A DNA stretch of 64,000 nt from Paracoccus aurantiacus (GCF_007993065.1 NZ_VOPL01000001.1:620001-684000); one strand, 5' to 3'. Positions 35,644 to 44,429 are shown, counted from the first letter of the stretch. Program-made: numbers and translations. Notes: a model not told the origin generated them from the letters alone.

Positions 35644-37737
35644 ATGACAAAATTCACCGATCTCAAGCTTGATCCGAAAGTCCTCAAAGCCATTGCCGAG
35701 GCGGGTTACGAAAACCCGACGCCAATTCAGGCAGGTGCCATCCCCCCCGCGCTGGAGGGCCGCGACGTGCTGGGGATCGCACAGACCGGGACCGGCAAGA
35801 CCGCCAGCTTTACCCTGCCGATGATTACCCGCCTGTCGCGCGGTCGCGCACGGGCGCGGATGCCGCGTTCGCTGGTCCTGTGCCCGACGCGCGAACTTGC
35901 CGCCCAGGTGGCCGAGAATTTCGACATCTACGCCAAGCATACCCGTCTGACCAAGGCGCTGCTGATTGGCGGCGTGTCCTTTGGCGAACAGGACAAGCTG
36001 ATCGACCGCGGCGTCGATGTGCTGATCGCCACGCCGGGCCGCCTGCTGGACCATTTCGAACGCGGCAAGCTGCTGCTGACCGGGGTCGAGGTGATGGTCG
36101 TGGACGAGGCCGACCGGATGCTCGACATGGGCTTTATCCCTGATATCGAGCGCATCTTCCAGCTGACCCCCTTCACGCGCCAGACGCTATTCTTCAGCGC
36201 CACCATGGCCCCTGAAATCGAGCGCATTACGAACACCTTCCTGCACACGCCCGAACGCATCGAAGTCGCGCGTCAGGCCACGACCAGCGAAACCATCACC
36301 CAGAAGCTGGTCGAGATCACGCCGACGCGCAAAGACCAGACCGCCAAGCAGAAACGCGAATTGCTGCGCGCGCTGATCGAGGCTGAGGGCGAGGCGTTGA
36401 AGAACGCCATCATCTTCTGCAATCGCAAAACAGAAGTAGATATCGTCGCGAAGTCACTGAAAGCGCACGGTTTTGATGCAGCACCCATCCACGGCGATCT
36501 GGACCAGTCGCAGCGGATGAAGACGCTGGACGCGTTCCGCGACGGCTCGCTGCGGTTCCTTGTCGCGTCGGATGTGGCGGCGCGCGGTCTGGACATTCCT
36601 GCCGTCAGCCATGTCTTCAATTTCGACCTGCCCAGCCATGCCGAGGATTATGTCCACCGCATTGGCCGCACCGGGCGCGCCGGGCGTCAGGGCACGGCCT
36701 ATTCGATTGCCACCCCTGCGGACGAGAAATATCTGACTGCGATCGAACATCTGGTGAAGCACGCGCTGCCGCGCGCTGATGCTCCGGAAGGTTTCGCATT
36801 GTCCGACGCGGCGAAATCCGCCCCGCGTGCGCCGCGCGACGCCGGCCGCGATCAGTCCCGCGGTCGGGGCGCGCGTGGACGCTCGCGCCGAGATGATCGG
36901 CGCGAGGATCGCCGTGAGGATCAGCGCAAGGACGCAGCCGCTGCCGAAGCGCCAGAGGGTCGCGACGACGCGCGCACTGATGCTGCGCAGGAAAGCCAGG
37001 GCGACAGCCGGCGCCGCGATGACCGTCGTGATGATCACCGGAATGATCGCCGGGACGACAATCGGCGCAACGACCGGCGCGAGCATGGCCGTTCCGTCAG
37101 CGGGATGGGCGATCATATCCCTGAATTCATGAAGCAAAGCTTCTCTGCCGCTTTGGCGGAAACCGCTGCGGCGATGGAGCGTGCCGAGACGGAGGATACG
37201 CCGGCATCCGAGGCGACGGCTTCCGATGACGCTGCTGCCCCCGAGGCGAAGACGCCTGCGCGAAAGACGCGCAGCAGAAGCCGCAGCCGGCGGGCGGACG
37301 ACACATCCGAAACCACGGCCCCGAACGATGCGGCATCCGAGACGACCGATGATGCCGATGCGAGCCCGGAAGCCATGAAGGCACCCGCCGACGCCCCTAA
37401 AGCGAAATCGACGCGCAGCCGCAGCCGTAGCCGCAAGAAGGACCAGGATGCCGTAGCAGAGGCAGCGCCTGCCGATGCGCCCGCGCAAGACGCCAGCACC
37501 CCGGTCGATTCAACGCCTGCCGAAACGACCGAGAAGCCGAAGCGCGCGCCGCGCCGCAGCCGCGCCAAGAAGGCGGATACCGAAGCAGCAGCGCCCGAGT
37601 CCACGGCAGCGGCGTCCGGCGACGAACCAGCCGAAAAGCCCAAGCGCGCCCCGCGCCGCAGCCGCGCCAAGAAGGCCGATGCCGATGCCGATGCTGCCAC
37701 GGCGCCTGAAACCGCACCCGGTCCGGTCGAAAGCTGA
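35644..37737 (+). CDS. DEAD-box RNA helicase with long Arg/Asp-rich tail
   Basis: The first 390 residues form a complete RhlE/DeaD-type core: Q motif (GYENPTPIQ), motif I AQTGTGKT (46-53), PTRELAAQ, TPGR, DEAD (154-157, VVDEADRMLDMGF), SATMA, and motif VI HRIGRTGRAGRQG. The remaining 300 residues are low complexity: RGRGARGRSRRDDRRED repeats, an acidic/Ala region, SRSRSRR blocks and two copies of EKPKRAPRRSRAKKAD. The tail probably binds RNA and may aid condensate formation. lnt begins 10 bp after the stop. Confidence 0.93.
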   Translation: MTKFTDLKLDPKVLKAIAEAGYENPTPIQAGAIPPALEGRDVLGIAQTGTGKTASFTLPMITRLSRGRARARMPRSLVLCPTRELAAQVAENFDIYAKHTRLTKALLIGGVSFGEQDKLIDRGVDVLIATPGRLLDHFERGKLLLTGVEVMVVDEADRMLDMGFIPDIERIFQLTPFTRQTLFFSATMAPEIERITNTFLHTPERIEVARQATTSETITQKLVEITPTRKDQTAKQKRELLRALIEAEGEALKNAIIFCNRKTEVDIVAKSLKAHGFDAAPIHGDLDQSQRMKTLDAFRDGSLRFLVASDVAARGLDIPAVSHVFNFDLPSHAEDYVHRIGRTGRAGRQGTAYSIATPADEKYLTAIEHLVKHALPRADAPEGFALSDAAKSAPRAPRDAGRDQSRGRGARGRSRRDDRREDRREDQRKDAAAAEAPEGRDDARTDAAQESQGDSRRRDDRRDDHRNDRRDDNRRNDRREHGRSVSGMGDHIPEFMKQSFSAALAETAAAMERAETEDTPASEATASDDAAAPEAKTPARKTRSRSRSRRADDTSETTAPNDAASETTDDADASPEAMKAPADAPKAKSTRSRSRSRKKDQDAVAEAAPADAPAQDASTPVDSTPAETTEKPKRAPRRSRAKKADTEAAAPESTAAASGDEPAEKPKRAPRRSRAKKADADADAATAPETAPGPVES
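37531..37680 (+). repeat. 48-bp direct repeat in helicase tail
   Basis: The blocks 37531-37578 and 37633-37680 each encode EKPKRAPRRSRAKKAD and differ at only a few, mostly third-codon positions. They reflect internal duplication of a basic RNA-binding segment. Confidence 0.85.
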
Positions 37738-37747
37738 AGCGGCGGCG

Positions 37748-39313
37748 ATGACCGCCCCCTCTCCGCTTGCGAACCAACCGCGCCTGCGAACGCGCGCGGG
37801 GTTCTGGCAGGCCGCGCGGTCGAGTCTTTGCGATCTCGGGCTTGGCGCTGCATCTGCGCTCGGTCAGGCGCCCTGGGGGTTCTGGCCCGTCAGCCTTGCG
37901 GCGCTTTGCCTGATCCTTTGGCGTGTCGGCAGCGCCCAGGGCTCTGCCCGTTCCGCGCTTCGTGCCTTCGCTGCCGGAACCGGGTATTTCGCGCTGGCAA
38001 TGAACTGGATCGTCGAGCCGTTTCTGGTCGAGCCGGACGTCTATGGCTGGATGGCACCCTTCGCGCTGATCTTCCTGGCACTTGGTGGCGGGGTGTTCTG
38101 GGCCGTTCCGGGATTCGTCGCTGGCCGCCTGACACGCGGTCGCAGCGCAGATGAATGGCGTTCGCGCGCCATCGTCTTCGCTGCGGTGATGGTGATGTCG
38201 GACTGGCTGCGCGGCTGGATCTTCACGGGCCTGCCCTGGGCCCTGCTGGGCCATATCTGGATAGACACCCCCGCCGCACAGGCGGCTGCCTTCATCGGAC
38301 CTGTGGGGCTTTCCGCGCTCAGCCTGACTGTCGCGGCGCTGCCAATCGCGTTCTGGCGCAAGGCTCGCCGTGATCCGACCGGCGCCCTGCCCGGCGCGGT
38401 ACTGTCGGTGCTTCTGGTCGCGGTCGTCTGGACGGCGGGGCTCAACCGGCTTGATACGCCGATACAGAACCGCGACGTGACACTGCGCCTCGTGCAGCCC
38501 GACGCGGATCAGGCGCTGAAATGGGACCCGGAATGGGCGCAGATATTCTGGCAGCGTTTGCTGGAAGAAAGCGCGGCGCCGACAAGCGGCCCGCGCCCGG
38601 CTGCCGTGATCTGGCCCGAAACCGCCGTCAGTTTCCTTCTGAACAATGCAGGAAATGCGCTTCCCATCCTGAGCGATGCGGCCGGCGCACCCGTCCTCAT
38701 GGGCATCCAGCGCGCCGAGGAGACGCGATACTATAACTCCCTCATAGAGGTCGCGCCGGGCGGGAAAGTCGCGCAGATCTATGACAAGTTCCATCTGGTG
38801 CCCTTTGGCGAATACATTCCCTGGGGCGATCTGATGGCGCGCTTCGGGATCGGCGCCTTCGCCGCGCGCCAGGGTTTCGGCTATACCCCCGGCCCCGGAC
38901 CACAGTTGCTAAGCCCCGACGGCCTGCCGCCAGTGCAGCCGCTGATCTGCTATGAAGCGATATTCCCCCAGCATCTGCGTGCAGTCGAAGGTGCCGAGTG
39001 GCTGCTGCAGGTGACCAATGATGCGTGGTTCGGCACCCGATCCGGTCCATATCAGCATCTCGCCCAAGCGCGCCTGCGCGCAATCGAATCCGGGCTGCCG
39101 CTGATGCGTGCGGCCAATACCGGCATCACCGCCGCGATAGACCCGCTCGGGCGTGTCACGGCGTCGCTGCCACTGGGTGTCGTCGGACATATCGACGCGA
39201 AGCTGCCCGCGCCACTGCCCGTCACGCTCTGGACCCGTCTTGGGCCCTCGCCGACACTGCTGGCTGCGCTTCTGGTGCTGTTCGGCACGATCCTGCGGCG
39301 CAGGCACGACTGA
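37748..39313 (+). CDS. lnt: Apolipoprotein N-acyltransferase
   Basis: Lnt adds the third acyl chain to lipoproteins at the inner membrane. The 521-residue protein has about six N-terminal helices and one C-terminal helix around a nitrilase domain with the triad Glu291 (IWPETAVSF), Lys347 (YDKFHLVPFGEY) and Cys401 (ICYEAIFP). The frame is open far upstream inside the helicase gene, but ATG 37748 gives the normal length. Lnt is usually next to corC; here the two are about 29 kb apart. Confidence 0.95.
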   Translation: MTAPSPLANQPRLRTRAGFWQAARSSLCDLGLGAASALGQAPWGFWPVSLAALCLILWRVGSAQGSARSALRAFAAGTGYFALAMNWIVEPFLVEPDVYGWMAPFALIFLALGGGVFWAVPGFVAGRLTRGRSADEWRSRAIVFAAVMVMSDWLRGWIFTGLPWALLGHIWIDTPAAQAAAFIGPVGLSALSLTVAALPIAFWRKARRDPTGALPGAVLSVLLVAVVWTAGLNRLDTPIQNRDVTLRLVQPDADQALKWDPEWAQIFWQRLLEESAAPTSGPRPAAVIWPETAVSFLLNNAGNALPILSDAAGAPVLMGIQRAEETRYYNSLIEVAPGGKVAQIYDKFHLVPFGEYIPWGDLMARFGIGAFAARQGFGYTPGPGPQLLSPDGLPPVQPLICYEAIFPQHLRAVEGAEWLLQVTNDAWFGTRSGPYQHLAQARLRAIESGLPLMRAANTGITAAIDPLGRVTASLPLGVVGHIDAKLPAPLPVTLWTRLGPSPTLLAALLVLFGTILRRRHD

Positions 39314-39344
39314 TCCTGCGCCTTTCCTGTCCCGTCACGACACG

Positions 39345-39369
39345 AAAAAACCGCGCCAAAAGCGCGGTT
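39345..39369. terminator. Terminator between lnt and rpmG
   Basis: AACCGCGC / GCGCGGTT with a five-base loop; on the minus strand it runs into TTTTTT after the stem. It lies between converging genes and fits rpmG best, while it can also stop lnt transcripts. Confidence 0.88.
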
Positions 39370-39397
39370 CGTTCGTCATCGTCGGTTGGCAGCGATC

Positions 39398-39565
39398 TTA
39401 CTTGATCTTGCCTTCCTTGTATTCGACATGCTTGCGCACAACTGGGTCGTATTTGTTGACCGTCATTTTTTCGGTCATGGTGCGGGCGTTTTTCTTGGTA
39501 ACATAAAAATGCCCGGTCCCGGCCGTCGAGTTCAGACGGATCTTGATCGTCGTCGGCTTCGCCAT
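39398..39565 (-). CDS. rpmG: 50S ribosomal protein L33
   Basis: The 55-residue protein reads [20 protein letters not shown], then [14 protein letters not shown] and ends EYKEGKIK, a standard proteobacterial L33. The zinc cysteines are absent, i.e. the C-minus form. AGGAGA precedes the ATG and a strong terminator follows. Confidence 0.96.
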
Positions 39566-39647
39566 GGTTCGTCTCCTGCTGCGGCGGCGCTGTAATACCG
39601 CCGCGAAAATTCATCGAAGCCGCCTTTTAGCGTCTGCAAGCCCCGTG

Positions 39648-40106
39648 TCAACCGGAAAACATGGCAGAAAAGCGGGTTTCGCCATCTCGGGTGAAACGGA
39701 TCACACGGCTGCCCTGCTGACGCCGCGCCCAGCCGAGTTCGACCATCCGCGCCAGCATCGCCCGGCCAAGCCGCCCGGCCAGATGTGCGCGATGCTCGCT
39801 CCAATCCAGGCATTCCCGGCAAAGCGGTGCACGAGAGGTCGGGCCAAGCCCATCAGGCATAAAGTCATTTGCAAATTCATGGCCCTGCGGGGTCAGCGTG
39901 ATCGCTTCGTCCTGCCGGTCCAGCAAGTCCCGCGACAGCATCGCATGGCGTAAGGCATCTATCACATCGACAGTCTGGCCGGTTACGAGGCGTATCGCGC
40001 CCGCCTCACCGCCGATCCGCTCGGACAGGAAAATTATGCTTTCGCGCAGCGCGAGAAATTCCTGTTGCGCGAGGACCGGACCTTCCTGAAACTCGTCTCT
40101 GCCCCA
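39648..40106 (-). CDS. Small regulator-like protein with winged-helix features
   Basis: From ATG 40106 the protein has 152 residues. The C-terminal part (LCRECLDWSEHRAHLAGRLGRAMLARMVELGWARRQQGSRVIRFT) matches the second half of ArsR-type regulators, where a CLDWSERRPHLAG segment is common. The first part contains HAMLSRDLLDRQDEAITLTPQGHEF, like the wing of a winged helix, but a full N-terminal DNA-binding domain is not obvious. An in-frame ATG 48 bp upstream lies inside the opposing gene. The start is 15 bp from the divergent ABM gene, so it may regulate that gene. Confidence 0.6.
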   Translation of the reverse strand, partial: WGRDEFQEGPVLAQQEFLALRESIIFLSERIGGEAGAIRLVTGQTVDVIDALRHAMLSRDLLDRQDEAITLTPQGHEFANDFMPDGLGPTSRAPLCRECLDWSEHRAHLAGRLGRAMLARMVELGWARRQQGSRVIRFTRDGETRFSAMFSG

Positions 40107-40120
40107 CATGGAGCAGACAC

Positions 40121-40459
40121 ATGATTGCCGTGATATTCGAGCTGGAACCCGCACAACCCGAGCGATATTTCGACCTCGCCGCCAGCCTGAGACCGGAACT
40201 GGAGCGCATCCCCGGTTTCATCTCGGTCGAGCGCTTTGAAAGCCTTGCGACACGGGGCCGTTACCTGTCGCTGTCCTTCTTTGAGGATGAGGCGGCGGTG
40301 ATGGCCTGGCGCAATACCGCCGGCCACCGAGAGGCGCAGGCCGAAGGGCGCGGCGGGGTATTGGCCGATTACCGGCTGCGGGTGGCCCATGTCATCCGCG
40401 ACTACGGAATGACGCCGCGCGATCAGGCGCCTGCCGACAGTCGCGAACGGCATGGCTGA
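40121..40459 (+). CDS. Antibiotic biosynthesis monooxygenase (ABM) domain protein
   Basis: The 112-residue protein matches the ABM/dimeric ferredoxin-like fold: MIAVIFELEPAQ, RIPGFISVERFES, RYLSLSFFEDEAAVMAWRNTAGHREAQAEGR. Such proteins act as cofactor-free monooxygenases or heme-degrading enzymes; the WRNTAGHREAQ segment is family-wide. A GGAG site precedes the ATG. It stands divergent from the small regulator, a typical enzyme-regulator pair. Confidence 0.9.
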   Translation: MIAVIFELEPAQPERYFDLAASLRPELERIPGFISVERFESLATRGRYLSLSFFEDEAAVMAWRNTAGHREAQAEGRGGVLADYRLRVAHVIRDYGMTPRDQAPADSRERHG

Positions 40460-40480
40460 GAAATAGGGCCGGCATAAAAC

Positions 40481-40852
40481 ACGCGGATGGCCTGTAAGCC
40501 GGATTCTGTCCAAGGGTTGCCCCTCTGGATGACCATTCCTCTGCGCAGCGCATTACTGCGTGCGTCAAGCTGCCAACCCGGACCTTCTGGCGCAAGGCGG
40601 CGCTGCCGTTGCCGGCACGAGGTCCCTATTCGGCATTGCTCCCGGTGGGGCTTGCCATGCGGGGTCTGTTGCCAGCCCCCCGGTGGGCTCTTACCCCACC
40701 GTTTCACCCTTACCTGTGACTGGCACAGGCGGTCTGTTCTCTGTTGCGCTTTCCCTGGGGTTACCCCCGCCGGGCGTTACCCGGCACCGTTGCCTCATGG
40801 AGTCCGGACTTTCCTCGGGGGCGTGCCCCCGCGGTCACCCGGCCATCCGCGT
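40481..40852 (-). ncRNA. rnpB: RNase P RNA, bacterial class A
   Basis: The minus strand folds as RNase P RNA. The 12-bp P1 stem ACGCGGATGGCC/GGCCATCCGCGT joins the two ends. The conserved GAGGAAAGTCCGGACTCC (CR-I/P4) lies near the 5' end, AGAGGAATGGTCATC appears in the 3' half, and ACAGAATCCGGCTTACAGGCC closes the 3' side of P4. The length is 372 bases. It cleaves tRNA 5' leaders with RnpA. Long reading frames crossing it are artefacts. Confidence 0.97.
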
Positions 40853-40859
40853 GAACGCG

Positions 40860-40888
40860 CATATGAGGATTTAACGCCGTAAGGTCAA
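40860..40888 (-). promoter_or_regulatory. Promoter of rnpB
   Basis: TTGACC (40888-40883), 17 bp, CATATG (40865-40860), placed 8 bp before the RNA 5' end, as expected for a -10 element. Confidence 0.75.
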
Positions 40889-41010
40889 GCGGCACTGACC
40901 GGCGGCTTGTCGCGCGAATGCGTCAGACCTGTAAAAGGACAGCATAATTTCCGGCTTTACGTCGGGGAAGACTGGCCAAACAATACAGACATTTGAGGAG
41001 GAGAGCGATT

Positions 41011-42303
41011 ATGGCCGAGAAGTCGAAATATCTCTATGACGGCATGCGTCTGCCGTTCATCCTGCTGGTCACGTGTTTCGCCGCCTGGGGCATCGCCGCG
41101 AACATGACCGATCCGCTTGTGAAGGTCTTTTCGAAGATCTTTTCGATGAGCACGCTGCAAGCGTCCTTCGTGCAGTTTTCGTACTATGGCGCCTATTTCT
41201 GCCTCGCCCTGCCGGCGGCTTTCATCAACCGGCGTTTCTCTTACAAGACCGGCGTTCTGGTCGGGCTTGGCTGTGCGATCTGCGGGGCATTTCTGTTCTA
41301 TCCTGCCTCGCAGGCGATGACCTTCGGCTTCTTCCTGATGGCGCTGTTCATGCTGGCGGGCGGCCTGTCGATCCTGGAAACCTCGGCCAATCCCTTTGTG
41401 ATCTCGATGGGGCCGGAACATAACGCCACCCGCCGACTGAACTTTGCGCAGGCATTCAATCCTGTCGGCACCAATATCGGCGTGTTTCTGGCGGCGACCC
41501 TGATCCTGCCCCGCCTGAACCCCGCGACCGAGGCCGAACGCGCCGCCATGGCCCCCGATGCCCTGCGCGCGATCCAGGTCGAGGAGCTGAGCGCGGTCAT
41601 GACACCCTATGTCGGCTTTGCCTGCGTTCTTGTCGTGATCTGGATCGCGATTGCCCTGATCCCGATGCCCACCAAGCGCGAGATGACCGCAGAGGGCCAC
41701 GAGGTCCATTTCGGCGCAACCCTAAGCAGGCTTCTGAAGAACCGGCACTATCGCTTTGGCGTGATTGCTCAATTTTTCAACGTCGCGGCGCAGACATGCG
41801 TCTGGACCTTCACGATCCAGTATGTGCAGGACGCGATCGGCGGAACCGAGGCAGATGCTGGCTGGTATCTTCAGGCGAGCCTCATCATCTTTCTGGTTTC
41901 ACGCTTCGTCATGGTCTGGCTGATGGGTTATCTGCGGCCCGCGATGCTTCTGACGCTGATGGCGCTTTGCGGCACGGCGCTGTGCCTGTTCGCGATGAGC
42001 AGCCCGAATATCGCCGGGGTCTGGGCGGTGGTGTCAATCTCCGCCACATTGTCGCTGATGTTTCCAACCATCTACGGCATCGCGCTGCACGGGCTTGGCG
42101 ACGACACCAAGTTCGGCGCCGCTGGGCTGGTCATGGCCATTCTTGGCGGCGCGCTGATGCCGCTTGTTCATGGGGCCGTGATGGACGCGCAGGGGGCCGC
42201 CTTCTCGTATATCGTGCCGGGCCTTTGTTTCCTTGTCGTCGCCGCCTACGGTGTTTTCGACCTGCGCAGCAAAAACCGGATGACTGCGCAGCCCGCGACC
42301 TGA
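41011..42303 (+). CDS. fucP: FucP-type sugar:H+ symporter (MFS)
   Basis: The 430-residue protein has 12 helices and the FHS-family features: FAAWGIAANMTDPLV at helix 1, SYYGAYFCLALPAAF, GGLSILETSANPFVISMGPEHNATRRLNFAQAFNPVGTNIG in the N-half and LMFPTIYGIALHGLGDDTKFG in the C-half. It probably imports fucose or a related hexose. GGAGGAGAG precedes ATG 41011 (a TTG six codons upstream is less likely). No sugar catabolic genes are adjacent. Confidence 0.9.
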   Translation: MAEKSKYLYDGMRLPFILLVTCFAAWGIAANMTDPLVKVFSKIFSMSTLQASFVQFSYYGAYFCLALPAAFINRRFSYKTGVLVGLGCAICGAFLFYPASQAMTFGFFLMALFMLAGGLSILETSANPFVISMGPEHNATRRLNFAQAFNPVGTNIGVFLAATLILPRLNPATEAERAAMAPDALRAIQVEELSAVMTPYVGFACVLVVIWIAIALIPMPTKREMTAEGHEVHFGATLSRLLKNRHYRFGVIAQFFNVAAQTCVWTFTIQYVQDAIGGTEADAGWYLQASLIIFLVSRFVMVWLMGYLRPAMLLTLMALCGTALCLFAMSSPNIAGVWAVVSISATLSLMFPTIYGIALHGLGDDTKFGAAGLVMAILGGALMPLVHGAVMDAQGAAFSYIVPGLCFLVVAAYGVFDLRSKNRMTAQPAT

Positions 42304-42319
42304 CGGTCTGACAATGACC

Positions 42320-42352
42320 AATGCCGCATTGCAGCAATTGCAATGCGGCATT
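42320..42352 (+). terminator. Terminator after fucP
   Basis: A perfect 13-bp stem AATGCCGCATTGC / GCAATGCGGCATT with a seven-base loop lies 17 bp after the stop. A second, overlapping pairing (GACAATG with CATTGTC) is possible. Confidence 0.85.
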
Positions 42353-42365
42353 GTCGAAACGCGCA

Positions 42366-42393
42366 TTGTTAGCGCATGACAAATGCCCATATC
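42366..42393 (+). promoter_or_regulatory. Candidate promoter of the 40-aa gene
   Basis: TTGTTA (42366-42371), 16 bp, CATATC (42388-42393). The -10 resembles the CATAT form of rplU, rnpB and hemA. It predicts a leader of about 26 bases. Confidence 0.5.
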
Positions 42394-42425
42394 CTGACCG
42401 TGTAGAAAGTGGAAAGGATAATGAG

Positions 42426-42548
42426 ATGCTTGGATATTTCGCGGTTTATGGCGGTCAGTATTCGGATCTGGTCCGCGAGCAGGTCAAACCGAAGGCGCGC
42501 CGTTGGTGGCACGTGCTGATGCCGCATCAGATCGACGCCCTGAACTGA
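42426..42548 (+). CDS. Small 40-residue protein in its own transcription unit
   Basis: The protein begins MLGYFAVYGGQYSDLVREQV and ends WWHVLMPHQIDALN; it is basic in the middle (KPKARRWW) and has no signal peptide. AAGGA lies nine bases before the ATG, a promoter candidate lies about 33 bp upstream and a strong terminator begins 27 bp after the stop. The frame is open upstream but enters the fucP terminator, so the start is clear. I recognise no family. Confidence 0.7.
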   Translation: MLGYFAVYGGQYSDLVREQVKPKARRWWHVLMPHQIDALN

Positions 42549-42574
42549 GGCGCGCGACATGACCCACCATTTCT

Positions 42575-42605
42575 AAGGCCGGGACGACGCCCGGCCTTAT
42601 TTTTA
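42575..42605 (+). terminator. Strong intrinsic terminator after the 40-aa gene
   Basis: AAGGCCGGG / CCCGGCCTT with a six-base loop is followed by ATTTTTAT. This is a textbook stem plus U-tract. Confidence 0.93.
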
Positions 42606-42641
42606 TGCCTGATCCCGGAAAGGAATGATCAGAGATTCGCC

Positions 42642-44312
42642 CTAAAGCTCGTCCCGCCAGCGATTGACCAGCGGATACCGGCGATCAAGCCAGAATGCCT
42701 TGGTCGAGATGCGCGGACCGGGCGCGGCCTGATAGCGTTTCCATTCGCTGTTATACAGCAGCCATTCCACGCGTTTGACGGTTTCGGCGTCGAACCCCCT
42801 GGCGACGAGGTCTTTGAGCGAAAGATCCTCTTCCACAAGCCCGAACAGAATCTGGTCCAGCACGTCATAGGGCGGCAGCGAATCGCTGTCCTTCTGATCC
42901 GGGCGCAGCTCTGCGCTTGGGGGTTTGGTGATGATCTGCGGCGGGATCACCTCTCCGGTTTTGCCCATCATCCAGCCGCGATGATTGGCGTTGCGCCAGC
43001 GGCAGGTTTCAAACACGCGGGTTTTATAGAGATCCTTGATCGGGTTATAGCCGCCGGCCATGTCGCCATAGATGGTGGCGTAACCCACGGCGACCTCGGA
43101 TTTGTTGCCGGTGGTCAGCAGCATCTCTCCATGTTTGTTCGAGATGGCCATCAGCATCAGGCCGCGCAGGCGTGACTGGATGTTTTCCTCGGTCACGTCG
43201 GGCTTGGTGCCCTCCATCAGATGGGCAAGCGCGTCTTCGACCGCGTCGCGGGCACCGTCGATCCGGACCGTGTCCAGACGGACGCCAAGGCGGGTGGCGG
43301 CGTCGGCGGCATCGTCCAGACTGGCCTGCGAAGTGTATTCCGAAGGCAGCATCACGCAGCGGACATTTTCCGGCCCGACCGCATCTGCGGCAATCGTTGC
43401 AACCAGCGCCGAATCGATGCCGCCGGACATGCCCAGCAAAACCTTGCGGAAACCGTTCTTGCGCAGATAGTCGCGCAGGCCGGTCATCATGGCCCGATAA
43501 TCCTGTTCCCATTCATCGGGCTGTTCGGCCATCTGGCCGGGTGCGGCGCGCCAGCCATCGGGGGTGCGGGTAAAGTCGATATGGTCGATCACCTCGTCAA
43601 ATGGCGCGAATTGCACGACCTTTTCCGCGCCGCCATCCGGGCCGGGGTTTAGAACGAAGCTGGCCCCGTCATAGATCTGATCGTCCTGCCCGCCGACCGA
43701 GTTCAGATAGACAAGCGGCAGGCGGTTTTCGACGACGCGGGCGACCATATGGCCCATGCGCAGGTCCAGCTTGTTGCGGTGATAGGGCGAGCCGTTCGGC
43801 ACAACCAGAATCTCTGCGCCGGATTCCTCCAGCGCCTCGGCCACGTCCGGCCACCAGCTATCCTCGCAGATCGGGCTGCCGATGCGCACACCACCGATGC
43901 AGTAAGGGCCAGAGATCGGGCCTTCGTCAAACAGGCGCATCTCGTCGAAAAGCTGTTTATGCGGCAGTTCGTGTTTCAGGATGCGCGCGGTGATCTCGCC
44001 GCCTTCGCAGATGAAATAGGCGTTATAGAGCTTGCCCTCGTTGCCCCAAGGCGTGCCGATGGCAAGGGCGGGCCCGTCGGCGCATTGGCGTGCCAGCGCC
44101 TCGACCTGGCTGACCGCGTGATCGACGAAACCCTTTTTCAGAACGAGGTCCTGCGTTTGATAGCCGGTGATGAACATTTCCGGCAGATAGACGATGGCCG
44201 CCCCCGCCGCCTTGCCCTTTTCCCATGCGGAACGGGCCTTTGCGGCGTTGCCTTCCAGGTCGCCGAGCGTCGGGTTCAGTTGGGCGAGCGTGATGCGGAT
44301 GCTGTCGGTCAT
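42642..44312 (-). CDS. nadE: Glutamine-dependent NAD+ synthetase
   Basis: The 556-residue, two-domain enzyme amidates nicotinate adenine dinucleotide. The N-terminal nitrilase domain has Glu45 (YLPEMF), Lys113 (LKHELPHK) and Cys149 (SPICEDSWW). The C-terminal synthetase has the pyrophosphatase loop GMSGGIDSALVATI and TGNKSEVAVGYATIYGDMAGGYNPIKD. GAGG before ATG 44312 sets the start; the open frame continues 849 bases further upstream across the opposite MORN gene but that part is not coding. Confidence 0.97.
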   Translation of the reverse strand: MTDSIRITLAQLNPTLGDLEGNAAKARSAWEKGKAAGAAIVYLPEMFITGYQTQDLVLKKGFVDHAVSQVEALARQCADGPALAIGTPWGNEGKLYNAYFICEGGEITARILKHELPHKQLFDEMRLFDEGPISGPYCIGGVRIGSPICEDSWWPDVAEALEESGAEILVVPNGSPYHRNKLDLRMGHMVARVVENRLPLVYLNSVGGQDDQIYDGASFVLNPGPDGGAEKVVQFAPFDEVIDHIDFTRTPDGWRAAPGQMAEQPDEWEQDYRAMMTGLRDYLRKNGFRKVLLGMSGGIDSALVATIAADAVGPENVRCVMLPSEYTSQASLDDAADAATRLGVRLDTVRIDGARDAVEDALAHLMEGTKPDVTEENIQSRLRGLMLMAISNKHGEMLLTTGNKSEVAVGYATIYGDMAGGYNPIKDLYKTRVFETCRWRNANHRGWMMGKTGEVIPPQIITKPPSAELRPDQKDSDSLPPYDVLDQILFGLVEEDLSLKDLVARGFDAETVKRVEWLLYNSEWKRYQAAPGPRISTKAFWLDRRYPLVNRWRDEL

Positions 44313-44376
44313 GGTAAAATCCTCAAATCCTTGCGCCAGCCATAACGCAGCGGGCGGCGAAGGGGAACGGCAGGCT

Positions 44377-44405
44377 TTGCGCTGCGGTTCCGCATCGGCT
44401 AAACG
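44377..44405 (+). promoter_or_regulatory. Candidate promoter of the MORN operon
   Basis: TTGCGC (44377-44382), 17 bp, TAAACG (44400-44405), 24 bp before the ATG of the MORN gene. The -35 is fair and the -10 is weak. Confidence 0.35.
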
Positions 44406-44429
44406 ATGGGGCAAAGAACGGAGGCGGGC

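Noticed and set aside
37475..37747. N-terminal extension of Lnt from the open upstream frame
   Set aside because: The 91 extra residues are a frame-shifted reading of the helicase tail and are absent from Lnt proteins.
40487..40882. Reading frames of 100-130 codons over 40423-40882
   Set aside because: They cross RNase P RNA, whose conserved helices and motifs explain the sequence.
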